This document shows, one piece after another, positions 5,371 through 5,372 of a DNA stretch of 5,372 nucleotides (position 1 is its first letter; every line of letters starts with the position of its first letter). A program made the translations under genes and the position numbers. Location: contig JAGAJD010000263.1 of NCBI GenBank assembly GCA_017626275.1, positions 1-5,372 of the forward strand, given 5' to 3'. The notes below the pieces were generated by a model. The model searched no databases and was not told where the DNA came from. It was given only the letters and a program-made list of their open reading frames with translations. The DNA is from Lachnospira sp. (lineage in GTDB: Bacteria; Bacillota; Clostridia; Lachnospirales; Lachnospiraceae).

Positions 5371-5372
5371 TA

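Noticed and set aside
5235..5372. FapR operator as the basis of regulation
   Set aside because: The FapR consensus of Bacillus is not seen; the palindromes are of the TTTGA-N3-TCAAA type.
1..5372. CRISPR arrays, tRNA or rRNA genes, insertion sequences, phage or defence genes
   Set aside because: The window is filled by tightly packed fab genes plus one 138-nt regulatory region; no repeat arrays, transposase-like frames or structural RNA signatures were found.

Overview
The window holds most of a type II fatty acid synthesis (FASII) operon, read entirely on the minus strand from right to left: promoter/operator region, fabH, acpP, fabK, fabD, fabG, fabF, then the first codons of a further gene, probably accB, cut by the left edge. 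Every gene is complete except that last one, and all visible catalytic residues are intact.

The organism is most likely a low-to-moderate GC Firmicute of class Clostridia, plausibly Lachnospiraceae. The clues are purine-rich Shine-Dalgarno sites before most genes, a FabK-type (flavin) enoyl reductase in place of FabI, protein sequences of clostridial/streptococcal character, and the order fabH-acpP-fabK-fabD-fabG-fabF, which is also the order of the streptococcal fab cluster. The family-level placement is inference.

Layout in transcription order: 5235-5372 is non-coding. It carries a near-consensus sigma-A promoter bracketed by palindromes of the form TTTGA-N3-TCAAA, which resemble FabT (MarR-family) operators, plus two degenerate copies and a perfect 10-bp inverted repeat in the leader. 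Then come fabH (4302-5234), a 39-nt AT-rich gap, acpP (4029-4262), fabK (3052-3993), fabD (2094-3026), fabG (1303-2049) and fabF (71-1303). Gaps are 25 to 44 nt, except fabG/fabF, which overlap by one base. No intrinsic terminator is visible inside the cluster.

Together FabD charges ACP with malonate, FabH starts the chain from an acyl-CoA, FabF extends it, FabG reduces the beta-keto group and FabK reduces the enoyl group. The dehydratase (FabZ) and the rest of acetyl-CoA carboxylase are not in the window and probably lie beyond the left edge. The genes themselves are ordinary. The part worth a closer look is the regulatory architecture upstream of fabH. Two starts lie inside the longest open frames: fabD begins at 3026 rather than at a TTG at 3059, and fabG at 2049 rather than at a TTG at 2073.
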